A DNA stretch of 64,000 nt from Streptomyces olivaceoviridis (GCF_014650115.1 NZ_BMUI01000010.1:1-64000); one strand, 5' to 3'; counted from the stretch's first letter, positions 54,730-63,003 are shown. Made by a program: numbers and translations. The notes: a model not told the origin generated them from the letters alone.

Positions 54730-55692
54730 TCAACCCAGCAGTCGTCGCAGCCACCCCAGGCGGGCCGCGCGGGCCGTGCGGGACAGGGTCGCCTCCGGGG
54801 CGAGGGCGTCGAAGCCGTGGCAGCCGCCCGGCCAGACGTGGAGCTCGGCCTCGCCGCCGGCCTGCCAGATCCGGGACGCGTAGCCGACCACCTCGTCCCG
54901 GAAGGTCTCCGCGGAGCCCACGTCCAGGAAGGCCGGGGGAAGGCCGGACAGGTCGGTCGCGCGGGCCGGGGCCGCGTACGGAGAGACCTCGGGGCCGCCG
55001 CGGCGCTCGCCGAGCAGGGCCGTCCAGGCGGTCTCGTTCGCGGTACGGTCCCACACGCCCAGGCCGGCCATCTGACGGCTGGAGACGCTGTCGTTGCGGT
55101 CGTCCAGCATCGGGCACATCAACAGCTGGCCGAGGGGACGCGGGCCCCGCCGGTCCCGGGCGAGCAGGGCCAGGGCCGCGGTCAGACCGCCGCCCGCGCT
55201 GGCGCCCGCCACGACGATCCGGTCCGGGTCGCCGCCGATCTCCCGCGCGTGCTCCGCGGTCCACAGCAGCCCGGCGTACACGTCCTCGATCGGCGCCGGA
55301 TGCGGGTGCTCGGGCGCGAGCCGGTACTCCACCGACACCACGACCGCGCCCAGCTCGCGCGCCCAGGCCAGCGGTTCGGTCACGCCGACCCGGTTGGTGC
55401 CGGCGACCAGGCCGCCGCCGTGCACGTGGTACAGCACCGGCAGCGGGGCCGGGACGGGAGCGGTCATCGGCCGGCACAGGAGGAGGCGGACACCGGGGGC
55501 ACCCTCCGGACCGGGCACCGTACGGTCCTCCGCCTCGAACGCGCCGTCCATGGTCACGTCGACCAGCTCGACGGCCGCGCCGCGCCGGGCGGCCTCGACG
55601 TCTTCCGGTGTCAAGCCGGGTTCGATCACGCCCCGGAACGACTCCAGTACGGCGGCGAGTTCCGTATCGAACGGCGGGGGGACCAGGGACAT
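54730..55692 (-). CDS. Alpha/beta hydrolase, hormone-sensitive-lipase-type esterase
   Basis: A 320-residue esterase with oxyanion motif HGGG at 91-94, the nucleophile elbow GASAGG (Ser165), and the later Asp and His in FLDVGSAETFRDE and GGCHGFD. This is HSL family IV, acting on short acyl esters. ATG 55692 follows AGGAGGAG; an ATG 21 bp upstream has no site. It follows the FMN reductase gene on the same strand, but a terminator separates them. Confidence 0.9.
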   Translation of the reverse strand: MSLVPPPFDTELAAVLESFRGVIEPGLTPEDVEAARRGAAVELVDVTMDGAFEAEDRTVPGPEGAPGVRLLLCRPMTAPVPAPLPVLYHVHGGGLVAGTNRVGVTEPLAWARELGAVVVSVEYRLAPEHPHPAPIEDVYAGLLWTAEHAREIGGDPDRIVVAGASAGGGLTAALALLARDRRGPRPLGQLLMCPMLDDRNDSVSSRQMAGLGVWDRTANETAWTALLGERRGGPEVSPYAAPARATDLSGLPPAFLDVGSAETFRDEVVGYASRIWQAGGEAELHVWPGGCHGFDALAPEATLSRTARAARLGWLRRLLG

Positions 55693-55857
55693 GGCTCCTC
55701 CTGCTCCTTCCATGGGGCGTCCGGGGGCCGGTCACGACGCAGGCGGCCGTGACCGGTCATGAGCGGTCACGAGCCGTCTACCCCTTGCCGCCCCGAGCAC
55801 GACCCGCCGGGGCCGGAGGCTTCGGCGGCAGCTCCCGGCACCAGGGGCTGCGGCACG

Positions 55858-55894
55858 GGTGAGGGCCGGAGCCGCGGCGGCTCCGGCCCTCACC
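55858..55894 (-). terminator. Hairpin terminator of the FMN reductase gene
   Basis: GGTGAGGGCCGGAGCC (55858-55873) pairs perfectly with 55879-55894 around a 5-nt loop, 43 bp past the reductase stop codon. The stem of 16 bp is very stable. Confidence 0.85.
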
Positions 55895-55936
55895 GGGAAC
55901 GCAGGGTGCCGGTCCCGACGGGAGCGGCGGTACGGC

Positions 55937-56497
55937 TCAGGCGGCGGCAGCGCCGACGTTGCCGTGCAGACGGGCGACGACCTCGGTCAGCTGGGCGGCG
56001 ACCTCGGCGTCGTCGACCGGGTGGGTCTCGGCGAAGCGGGTGACCGAGCCGGGGATGGACAGCTTGATGTCCTCGATCACCTTGCCGCCGGCGATGCCGA
56101 CGGCCTTGCGGGCCTCGTCCTGCGCCCACACGCCGCCGTACTGGCCGAAGGCGGTGCCGACCACGGCGACGGGCTTGCCGCCGAAGGCGCCGGCGCCGTA
56201 GGGGCGGGACAGCCAGTCGATGGCGTTCTTCAGCACGGCCGGGATGGTGCCGTTGTACTCGGGGGAGAAGAGCAGGAAGGCGTCGGCGGCCTGGGCGGCC
56301 TCGCGCAGCTTGGCGGCGGCGGCCGGCACGTTGCCCTCGACGTCGATGTCCTCGTTGTAGAACGGGATGTCGGCCAGGCCCTCGTACAGCTCGACCTCGG
56401 CGCCCTCCGGCGCGAGCTTCACGGCCGCCTCGGCGAGCTGGCGGTTGTGCGAACCGGCGCGAAGGCTGCCGACGAGCGCGAGGATGCGAACAGACAT
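55937..56497 (-). CDS. NADPH-dependent FMN reductase / quinone reductase
   Basis: A 186-residue flavodoxin-like reductase: MSVRILALVGSLRAGSHNRQ is the phosphate-binding loop, PEYNGTIPAVLKNAIDWLSR the flavin site, and GGKPVAVVGTAFGQYGG the dimer/NADPH region. It is related to ChrR and azoreductases that reduce quinones, chromate or FMN. ATG 56497 follows TTGGAG. It is divergent from a TetR gene with two operator-like palindromes between them, so induction by an electrophile or quinone is plausible. Confidence 0.9.
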   Translation of the reverse strand: MSVRILALVGSLRAGSHNRQLAEAAVKLAPEGAEVELYEGLADIPFYNEDIDVEGNVPAAAAKLREAAQAADAFLLFSPEYNGTIPAVLKNAIDWLSRPYGAGAFGGKPVAVVGTAFGQYGGVWAQDEARKAVGIAGGKVIEDIKLSIPGSVTRFAETHPVDDAEVAAQLTEVVARLHGNVGAAAA

Positions 56498-56534
56498 GGG
56501 AACTCCAAGGGGCTGAAACATCGCTGTCACGATC

Positions 56535-56548
56535 CGGACCGGGGTCCG
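56535..56548. promoter_or_regulatory. TetR operator-like palindrome 1
   Basis: CGGACC-GG-GGTCCG is a 14-bp palindrome (two 6-bp arms) in the gap between the FMN reductase and TetR genes. It is nearest the reductase start and matches a second site 36 bp away, supporting a repressor role. Confidence 0.7.
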
Positions 56549-56570
56549 TTTAAGTGTGTATCACCCTAAC

Positions 56571-56584
56571 CGGACCGCGGTCCA
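56571..56584. promoter_or_regulatory. TetR operator-like palindrome 2
   Basis: CGGACC-GC-GGTCCA repeats the sequence of site 1 with one mismatch in the right arm, 31 bp before the TetR ATG. Centre-to-centre distance to site 1 is 36 bp. Two sites between divergent genes suggest autoregulation plus control of the reductase. Confidence 0.7.
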
Positions 56585-56614
56585 GTTTTGTTCCCGATGC
56601 TTTACGCTGTCGAC

Positions 56615-57277
56615 ATGTCCAGCGCTCTGCCGCCCTTCCCGAAGCCTGAGGAGCCCGTCGACACGCCCCAGTTGCTGGAGGTCGGCCCTGCTTCCGAAGT
56701 GCCGCTCCTGCGGGCCGACGCCGCCCGCAACCGGGCCCGGCTGCTGGAGGCCGCCGCCCGGCTGATCGCGGAGCACGGGGTGGCCGGGGTCACCATGGAG
56801 GCGGTGGCGGCGGCGGCCAACGTGGGCAAGGGCACGGTCTTCCGCCGCTTCGGCGACCGCACCGGGCTGCTGATGGCCCTGCTCGACCACTCGGCCAGGC
56901 AACTCCAGGCCGACTTCCTGAGCGGGCCCCCGCCGCTGGGTCCCGGCTCGCCGCCCCTGGAGCGGCTGAGGGCGTTCGGTGTGGCGGTGCTGTACCGCAC
57001 CGCGGAGCAGCTCGACCTCCAACTGGCCGCCCAACCGGAGCCGACCCGCCGGCTCCTGCACCCCGCCGCCGGGTCGCTGCGCATGCACGTCACGATGCTG
57101 CTGCGCCAGATCGTCCCGAAGGCCGACTGCGATCTGCTCGCCCACACGCTCCTGGCCTCGCTGGACCCCGCGCTGATCCACCACCTGACCCGGCAGTGCG
57201 ACATGCCGATGGAACGCCTGGAATCCGGCTGGCTCGACCTGGTCGCCCGGGTGACCGGCACGGAGCCGCCGCGCTAG
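56615..57277 (+). CDS. TetR-family regulator of the FMN reductase
   Basis: A 220-residue TetR regulator. The HTH lies at about 45-90 (RLIAEHGVAGVTMEAVAAAA, then VGKGTVFRRFGDRTGLLMAL), after a 35-residue N-terminal arm. The ligand domain is helical and of the MftR/TetR type. ATG 56615 is preferred over an upstream in-frame ATG at 56588 that would lie inside the promoter region. It is divergent from the reductase with two shared palindromes. Confidence 0.86.
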   Translation: MSSALPPFPKPEEPVDTPQLLEVGPASEVPLLRADAARNRARLLEAAARLIAEHGVAGVTMEAVAAAANVGKGTVFRRFGDRTGLLMALLDHSARQLQADFLSGPPPLGPGSPPLERLRAFGVAVLYRTAEQLDLQLAAQPEPTRRLLHPAAGSLRMHVTMLLRQIVPKADCDLLAHTLLASLDPALIHHLTRQCDMPMERLESGWLDLVARVTGTEPPR

Positions 57278-57918
57278 GCAGGGCTGAGCGGGCCGCGCCG
57301 GACCGTCCCGACAGGCCGGCCCCGCCCGCGGAGCCGATGTGGTGGCGTGGAGCCGCATCGAGCCGTTGGGGTACGGCGGGCTCGTACGGAACCTCACGCG
57401 CAGCCGGGTAGCGACCAAGTCCCCGGGGCCGGACCTGAACGAGCCGGCCCACGTGAAATCACCGAGCCGGGCCGCCCGAACCGGCCGCGCGGAATCACCG
57501 AACCGGACCGGCCGAACCGGACCGGCCGAACCGGACCGGCCGAACCGGACCGGCTCGGACGGCCTGGCCCGGCCAAGCCGACGCGCACCGCGCAGAACCG
57601 TCACACCCGGCCGAGCCGCCTCCGCCCGGACGGAGCCCCCGCGCCAGGTCGAGTCGCCCCCGCCGCCCGGGGCCCCGGCACCCGGCCACGCGTCGGTTTG
57701 ACCCCGCTCGAACCGGATCGCCCAGTCAGGCCAAGTCGCCTGCGCCCGCGCGAAACCCCCCGGCGCCCGGCCGAGTCGCCGTCGCCCGCACGGAGCCCCC
57801 GGCGCCTGGCCAAAGTCACCCCCGCCCGCGCGGAGCCCCCGACGCCCCGCGCCCGGCCAAGTCGCCCCGGCCCAATCGTGCTGACTCGCCCAGCCAGGGC
57901 GAGCCAGGTCCCGTCCGG
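57278..57918. repeat. Non-coding tract of GC-rich tandem and degenerate repeats
   Basis: About 640 bp between convergent genes. It contains four copies of the 14-mer GAACCGGACCGGCC (57500-57555, last copy one mismatch) and, near 57466 and 57493, a repeated GAATCACCGA/GAAATCACCGA block. From about 57732 to 57860 a degenerate unit of about 40-47 bp with AAGTCGCC...CGGAGCCCCC...GGCC is repeated three times. Frames are Pro/Arg/Gly-rich with no initiation site. I see no gene. Slippage-born filler is likely. Confidence 0.75.
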
Positions 57919-59067
57919 TCAGTCCGCCCGGCCGGCGAACATGTTCAGCAACCCCTGTGGCGCGTCCGTGCGGAACAGCAGGGACTGGCTGTGGGCGGAG
58001 TCCCGCGCGGAGGCCGCGGCGCGGGGGAACATCCGGGACTCGTAGGCGGCCAGCGCGGCCTCCGTGTCCCCGGGGTGCGCGGCCAGGGCGAGGCCGAGTT
58101 CGGCGCCGTCGATCAGGGCCAGGTTGGCGCCCTCGCCCGCGAACGGCGACATCAGGTGGGCCGCGTCGCCGAGCAGGGTCACCCCGGGCACCCGCTCCCA
58201 GCGATGCCCGGCCGGCAGGGCGTGGATGCGGCGGGGCACCAGCGCGCCGTCCGCGTCCGCGACCAGCGCCCGCAGGTTCGCGTCCCAGCCGTCGAACTCC
58301 TTCAGCACGGCCGTCTTCGCCGCCTCGGTGTCGGTGAAGTCGATGCCGTCCAGCCAGTCCTCCGGCGCCACCACGGCGGCGTACACGTGCAGGCTGCCGT
58401 CCGTCTCGCGGTGGGCGAGGAAGCCGCGGCCGGGTCCGAGCGCGAAGAGCATGCCGCCGCCGACCACCTCCGCGCTCACCGGGTGCCGCGCATCCGCCTC
58501 CCGCAGGTCCACCTCCACGAACGACACACCGGTGTACGCCGGACGGGCCGCGGAGACCAGCGGACGCACGCGCGACCAGGCGCCGTCCGCGCCGACCAGC
58601 ACATCGGTGGTGAACTCGGTGCCGTCCGCGAGCGTCACCCGGTGCCGGCCGCCGTCCAGCGGGCGCGCGCCGGTGACCTTGGCGCCCCAGCGGACGGTGC
58701 CGGCGGGCAGGCAGCCGAGCAGGAGACCGCGCAGGTCGCCCCGGTCTATCTCGGGCCGACCGCCGGTGCCGTCGTCGGGCTCCGCCAGCCGGACCGCGCC
58801 GTCCTGGTCGAGGACCCGCAGGGCCTGGCCGCCGGAGTGCACCCGGGTCAGGAACTCCTCGTGCAGGCCGGCGGCCCGCAGTGCCTCCTGGCCGGTGTCG
58901 TCGTGGATGTCGAGCATGCCGCCCTGGATCCGGGCGTCCGCCGACGCGTCCAGGTCGAACAGCGCGGCCTCGATGCCGTGCACGTGCAGCACGCGGGCGA
59001 GCGTGAGCCCGCCGAGCCCTGCGCCGACGACCGCGACGGGGTGGTGGGGGAGGGAACCGGTGGTCAC
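57919..59067 (-). CDS. TetX-like FAD-dependent monooxygenase
   Basis: A 382-residue class A flavoprotein monooxygenase. It has GAGLGG at 15-20 (ADP of FAD), RIQGGMLDIHDDTGQEAL at 46-63, PEIDRGDLRGLLL, and GDAAHLMSPFAGEGAN at 300-315. The G-x-LDxH-xxTGQ and EFDGWD segments match the TetX tetracycline-inactivating branch rather than PHBH-type enzymes, though this is judged by eye. GTG 59067 is placed behind CAGGAGG and overlaps the TetR stop by 4 bp. Upstream sequence is a Thr-Glu-Pro-Arg repeat from the other frame. The substrate could be a tetracycline or another polyketide. Confidence 0.85.
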   Translation of the reverse strand: MTTGSLPHHPVAVVGAGLGGLTLARVLHVHGIEAALFDLDASADARIQGGMLDIHDDTGQEALRAAGLHEEFLTRVHSGGQALRVLDQDGAVRLAEPDDGTGGRPEIDRGDLRGLLLGCLPAGTVRWGAKVTGARPLDGGRHRVTLADGTEFTTDVLVGADGAWSRVRPLVSAARPAYTGVSFVEVDLREADARHPVSAEVVGGGMLFALGPGRGFLAHRETDGSLHVYAAVVAPEDWLDGIDFTDTEAAKTAVLKEFDGWDANLRALVADADGALVPRRIHALPAGHRWERVPGVTLLGDAAHLMSPFAGEGANLALIDGAELGLALAAHPGDTEAALAAYESRMFPRAAASARDSAHSQSLLFRTDAPQGLLNMFAGRAD

Positions 59068-59804
59068 GTGGCCTCCTGGCCTTCGGTCGGCACGGGGTTC
59101 GGTACGTCGGTCGACACGGGGTTCTGTACGTCGGCCGGTTCGAGGTTCGGTACGGCGGTCCGCTCGATGCCGTTGATCAGCGTCTGGAACGCCCACGACA
59201 GGCGAGCCCCGGGCGTGCCGGACAGCAGCGCGTCGGCACCGGCGGCGATGTGCGGATGGGTGGCCGCGGGCGCCTCGCGCAGGGCTCGGGCCGCCGCCTG
59301 CCAGTCGCCCTGGGGCTCCTCCCCGGCGTGCTCGGCGGCGGTCGCCGTGGCGTGCTGGAGCAGCAGGTCCACGCCCCAGGCCGCCTGGGCGAGCGGTACC
59401 CCGCCCGCCTGGAGCAGCTCCAGCAGGGTCTCGACCAGGCGCAGGTAGTGCGGGCCGCTCGGCCGCGCGGTCAGCGCCGAGCGAGCCAGGGTCGGGTGCT
59501 CCAGGAGCATCGCGGTGTAGCCGGTGAGCACCCGCTCCAGCCGTTCCCGCCAGGTGCCCTCGGAAGGGGCCGGATCGACCGTGCCGAGCAGTTCGTCCAG
59601 GACGGCCGCGTGCAGTTCGTCGGTGTTGCGGACGTACACGTAGAGCGAGGCGGGGCCGGTGTCGAGTTCCTGCGCGAGCCGTCGCATCGTCACCTTGCGG
59701 AGCCCTTCCGCCCGCAGGATCGCGACGGCGGCGGCGATGATGCCCTCCCGGGTCAGGGCGGGTTTGGCGGGACGCTCCCGGCGGGAGCGGGGGGCAGCGT
59801 TCAT
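59064..59804 (-). CDS. TetR-family regulator coupled to the TetX-like gene
   Basis: A 246-residue TetR protein. HTH PALTREGIIAAAVAILRAEG, then LRKVTMRRLAQELDTGPASL, is followed by a TetR_C-type ligand domain (about 75-215) like that of TetR(B) relatives, and a Pro/Asn/Val-rich tail (from about 220, NPVSTDVPNPVPTEG). The start may be ATG 59804 or 59810. The gene precedes and overlaps the monooxygenase gene, so both come from one promoter. Five tandem palindromes lie directly upstream of the start, a likely autoregulatory operator. Confidence 0.85.
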   Translation of the reverse strand: MNAAPRSRRERPAKPALTREGIIAAAVAILRAEGLRKVTMRRLAQELDTGPASLYVYVRNTDELHAAVLDELLGTVDPAPSEGTWRERLERVLTGYTAMLLEHPTLARSALTARPSGPHYLRLVETLLELLQAGGVPLAQAAWGVDLLLQHATATAAEHAGEEPQGDWQAAARALREAPAATHPHIAAGADALLSGTPGARLSWAFQTLINGIERTAVPNLEPADVQNPVSTDVPNPVPTEGQEAT

Positions 59805-59818
59805 GTCCATCACCGTAA

Positions 59819-59890
59819 CGAACATGTTCGTCGCGAACAAGTTCGCCACGAACGCGTTCGCCACGAACGCGTTCGCCACGAACGCGTTCG
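59819..59890. promoter_or_regulatory. Five tandem palindromic operators, 15-bp period
   Basis: Five 12-bp sites of the form CGAAC-NN-GTTCG occur at 59819, 59834, 59849, 59864 and 59879, exactly 15 bp apart. Site 1 is CGAACATGTTCG, site 2 CGAACAAGTTCG, and sites 3-5 are CGAACGCGTTCG; spacers are TCG, CCA, CCA and CCA. They begin 14 bp upstream of the TetR start and reach about 95 bp from the LacI start. Arrays of this regularity suggest cooperative binding by the adjacent TetR dimer. It is not a CRISPR: there are no spacers. Confidence 0.85.
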
Positions 59891-59984
59891 CCGGACGGCG
59901 CGCGGACGCCCTCTTTGTCGAACGATGAAGCACCTTGCCCCGCCCGGCCCCGGCCCCCGCCCCTCTGCCAAGATGCGGTCTGTC

Positions 59985-60986
59985 ATGGTGCAGATACCGA
60001 ACACGCCCACGAGTGCCGATGTGGCCCGCCTGGCCGGCGTCTCGCGCGCGACCGTCTCCTGCGTCCTCAACAAGACCAGCGCCGTGCGGATCAGCGAAGC
60101 GACCCGCCGGCGCGTGCACGAGGCCGCCCGCGAACTGGGGTACGTCCCCCACGCCGCCGCCCGCAGCCTGCGCGCCGGACGCAGTCGTATGGTCCTCATG
60201 CCCGCCCCGGCGATCCCGGTGGGTCCCCTGTACAGCCGGTTCCTGAACGAACTCCAGTGGGCGCTGGGCCGTCTCGACTACACCGTCGTCCAGTACGGCA
60301 GTGTCGGCCTGGAGGGTGACGAGGCCGCCCGCGCCTGGGCGGAGCTGCGGCCGGTCGCCGTCCTGGTGCCCGGTGCCGGACTCGGCCCGCAGGGCGTCGC
60401 CGTCCTCAAGCGGTCCGGCGCCCGGGCCGTGGTCACCCTCGGTCCCGCCCGCGTCGAGGGAGCGCACGCGCTGCTGATGGACCACGACGCCGTCGGCCAC
60501 TGCGCGGGCGCCCACCTGTACGCGCGGGGCCGGCGCCGGATCGGCGTAGTCCTGCCCGGGGAACCCGGACTGGAGGTCTACTCACGGCCCCGGCTCGCCG
60601 GCGTGCGCGAGGCGCTGCGGGGCACGGACGCCACCGTGACGGAGCTGCCCCTCGCCTATACCGAGGAGGCCGCCGCCGAACTGGCCGCCCGCTGGACCGG
60701 GTCCGGCCTGGACGCGGTCTTCGCCTACAACGACGAGTACGCGATGCTGCTCATGCGCGCCCTCCAGGACGAGGGCGTCCGCATCCCCGAGGACGTCGCC
60801 GTGATCGGTGCCGACGACCTGGTGCTGGGCCGGCTGCTGCGGCCCCGGCTGAGCACGGTCCACATCGAGCTGCCCTCCGGGCAGGACCTCGCCGAACTGG
60901 TCGACCGTGCCGTGCGCGACCCGGGCGGCGAGCCCGAGGTGCACACCGTGCTGGGGGCCTCGGTGATCCGGCGCGAGTCCAGCTGA
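59985..60986 (+). CDS. LacI-family transcriptional regulator
   Basis: A 333-residue LacI regulator. The HTH TSADVARLAGVSRATVSCVL spans about residues 9-28 and a hinge helix AARSLRAGRS follows near 60. The periplasmic-binding-like domain contains VDLVRL-type strands and DAVFAYNDEYAMLLMRALQD. No sugar operon is next to it, so its targets are elsewhere or the neighbouring TetX-like module. ATG 59985 lacks a good ribosome site; ATG 59973 (MRSVMVQ) is the alternative and might be leaderless. Confidence 0.86.
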   Translation: MVQIPNTPTSADVARLAGVSRATVSCVLNKTSAVRISEATRRRVHEAARELGYVPHAAARSLRAGRSRMVLMPAPAIPVGPLYSRFLNELQWALGRLDYTVVQYGSVGLEGDEAARAWAELRPVAVLVPGAGLGPQGVAVLKRSGARAVVTLGPARVEGAHALLMDHDAVGHCAGAHLYARGRRRIGVVLPGEPGLEVYSRPRLAGVREALRGTDATVTELPLAYTEEAAAELAARWTGSGLDAVFAYNDEYAMLLMRALQDEGVRIPEDVAVIGADDLVLGRLLRPRLSTVHIELPSGQDLAELVDRAVRDPGGEPEVHTVLGASVIRRESS

Positions 60987-61025
60987 TCCGGTCCCGCACG
61001 CGGTGTCACCGCGGCCCCCCACGCG

Positions 61026-61424
61026 TTACTGCTGCGCCTGCCCCTGCCCCTCCTGGGCCTGGCCCTGCTGGGCGGCGACGTCCTTGCGGACCTCGTCCAT
61101 GTCGAGCTTGCGGGCCTGCCCGATGAGGTCGGCGAGCATCGGCGCGGGCAGGGCGCCCGGCTGGGCGTAGACCGCGACCTGGTCGCGCACGATCATCAGC
61201 GTCGGGATCGACTGGATGTCGAAGGCGGCGGCCAGCTCCGGCTGCGCCTCGGTGTCCACCTTGGCGAAGACCAGGTCGGGGTTCTCCGCGGCGGCCTTCT
61301 CGTAGACGGGCGCGAACGACCGGCAGGGCCCGCACCAGGACGCCCAGAAGTCGATGAGAACGAACTCGTTCTCGGTGACCATCTGGTCGAAGTTCTCCTT
61401 GGTCAGCTCCACAGTGCTGCTCAT
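61026..61424 (-). CDS. Thioredoxin
   Basis: A 132-residue thioredoxin with WCGPC at 30-34 (FWASWCGPCRSFAPVYEKAA), and PTL cis-Pro in SIPTLMIVRD. The last 16 residues form an unusual Gln/Gly tail (QQGQAQEGQGQ). It reduces protein disulfides. ATG 61424 follows AAGAGGG. A pyridine-nucleotide disulfide oxidoreductase is divergent 140 bp away, but that is not a standard thioredoxin reductase. Confidence 0.92.
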   Translation of the reverse strand: MSSTVELTKENFDQMVTENEFVLIDFWASWCGPCRSFAPVYEKAAAENPDLVFAKVDTEAQPELAAAFDIQSIPTLMIVRDQVAVYAQPGALPAPMLADLIGQARKLDMDEVRKDVAAQQGQAQEGQGQAQQ

Positions 61425-61564
61425 GGCGTGATTCCCTCTTCCTGGTGTGGGGTGTGCCGACGTCGGAAACACAGTCGCCGGTCCGCCTATTCCACCCGTG
61501 CACGCCCGTGTTCCGCGCGCGTACCCGTGTGGCCACCGCGCACACCACCCACCAGACTGACTGC

Positions 61565-62995
61565 ATGACGGAAACGGAATCCATCGCTTACGACGTCGTG
61601 GTGATCGGGGGCGGACCCGTGGGGGAGAACGTCGCCGACCGCACCCGGGCGGCCGGCCTCACCACGGCCCTCGTGGAGAGCGAACTGCTCGGCGGCGAAT
61701 GCTCGTACTGGGCGTGTATGCCCAGCAAGGCCCTGCTCAGGCCGGTCATCGCGCAGGCCGACGCCCGCCGCCTGCCCGGCCTCGCCCAGGCGGTCCAGGG
61801 CCCGCTCGACGCTCCGGCCGTGCTGGCCCGCCGGAACTACTTCACCGCCGGCTGGAAGGACGACGGCCAGGTCGGCTGGCTGGAGGGCACCGGTGCCGTC
61901 CTGTACCGCGGCCAGGGCCGGCTGGCCGGGCCCCGCACGGTCACGGTCACCGGACCCGACGGGACGGTCACCACCCTCACCGCCCGGCACGCCGTCGCCG
62001 TGTCCACCGGCACCCGGGCCCAGCTGCCCGACCTGCCCGGACTCGCCGAGGTCAAGCCCTGGACCAGCCGTGAGGCGACCAGCGCCCAGGCGGTCCCGGG
62101 CCGGCTGATCGTCGTCGGCGGCGGTGTCGTCGCCACCGAGATGGCCACCGCCTGGCAGGCCCTCGGCTCCCGGGTCACCATGCTGGTGCGCGGCAAGGGG
62201 CTGCTGAACCGCATGGAGCCGTTCGCCGGGGAACTGGTCGCCGAGGCCCTCACCGAGGCGGGCGTCGACCTGCGCACCGGCACCTCCGTGGAGTCCGTCA
62301 GCCGTGAGAACGGCACGGTCGTGGCCGTCACCTCCGCCGGTGACCGGATCGAGGGCGACGAGATCCTCTTCGCCACCGGCCGCGTCCCGCACACCGACGA
62401 CATCGGCCTGGACACGGTCGGCCTGGAACCCGGCTCCTGGCTGGACGTCGACGACAGCATGCGCGTGACCGGCACCGACTGGCTGTACGCGGTCGGCGAC
62501 GTCAACCACCGCGCCCTCCTCACCCACCAGGGCAAGTACCAGGCCCGTATCGCCGGTGCCGCCATCGGCGCCCGCGCCACCGGCGGCACGGTCGCGGAGG
62601 AGCCCTGGGGCGCCCACGCGGCCACCGCCGACCACCACGCCGTGCCCCAGGTCGTCTTCACCGACCCGGAGGCCGCCGCGGTCGGGCTCTCCCTCGCCGA
62701 GGCCGAACAGGCCGGCCACCGCGTCCGCGCCGTCGACGTGGAGTTCTCCTCCGTCGCGGGCGCCGGCCTGTACGGCGACGGCTACAAGGGCCGCGCCCGG
62801 ATGGTCGTGGACCTGGAGGACGAGATCCTGCGCGGGGTCACCTTCGTCGGCCCCGACGTCGGCGAACTCATCCACTCGGCCACCGTCGCGGTCGCGGGAC
62901 ACGTCCCGGTCGGCCGGCTGTGGCACGTCGTCCCGTCGTACCCGACGCTGAGCGAGGTGTGGCTGCGGCTGCTGGAGGCCTACCGGGACAACTGA
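61565..62995 (+). CDS. NAD(P)/FAD-dependent disulfide oxidoreductase (class I)
   Basis: A 476-residue flavoprotein of the dihydrolipoamide dehydrogenase / mercuric reductase class. GGGPVG at 15-20 binds FAD, ECSYWACMPSK places the redox pair Cys46/Cys51, VVGGGVVATEMA is the NAD(P) loop and LYAVGDVNHR the second FAD motif. The C-terminal HxxxxE (usually HPTxxE) reads YPTLSEVWL; His is replaced by Tyr or lies just before, so lipoamide activity is doubtful. It may reduce small disulfides or quinones. ATG 61565 has no strong ribosome site. Confidence 0.87.
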   Translation: MTETESIAYDVVVIGGGPVGENVADRTRAAGLTTALVESELLGGECSYWACMPSKALLRPVIAQADARRLPGLAQAVQGPLDAPAVLARRNYFTAGWKDDGQVGWLEGTGAVLYRGQGRLAGPRTVTVTGPDGTVTTLTARHAVAVSTGTRAQLPDLPGLAEVKPWTSREATSAQAVPGRLIVVGGGVVATEMATAWQALGSRVTMLVRGKGLLNRMEPFAGELVAEALTEAGVDLRTGTSVESVSRENGTVVAVTSAGDRIEGDEILFATGRVPHTDDIGLDTVGLEPGSWLDVDDSMRVTGTDWLYAVGDVNHRALLTHQGKYQARIAGAAIGARATGGTVAEEPWGAHAATADHHAVPQVVFTDPEAAAVGLSLAEAEQAGHRVRAVDVEFSSVAGAGLYGDGYKGRARMVVDLEDEILRGVTFVGPDVGELIHSATVAVAGHVPVGRLWHVVPSYPTLSEVWLRLLEAYRDN

Positions 62996-63003
62996 GCGGC
63001 AGG

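Noticed and set aside
51470..54883. Plus-strand open frame of 1137 codons opposite flotillin and amidase
   Set aside because: Arg/Pro/Gly-rich, no start signals, antisense to two well-supported genes.
59819..59890. CRISPR-like regular repeats
   Set aside because: Repeats are 12 bp with 3-bp gaps, too short, with no unique spacers and no cas genes; read as operators.
60999..61013. CGCGGTGTCACCGCG palindrome after the LacI gene as terminator
   Set aside because: The loop would be a single base and the stem only 7 bp; it may be a weak hairpin, but it does not support a terminator call.
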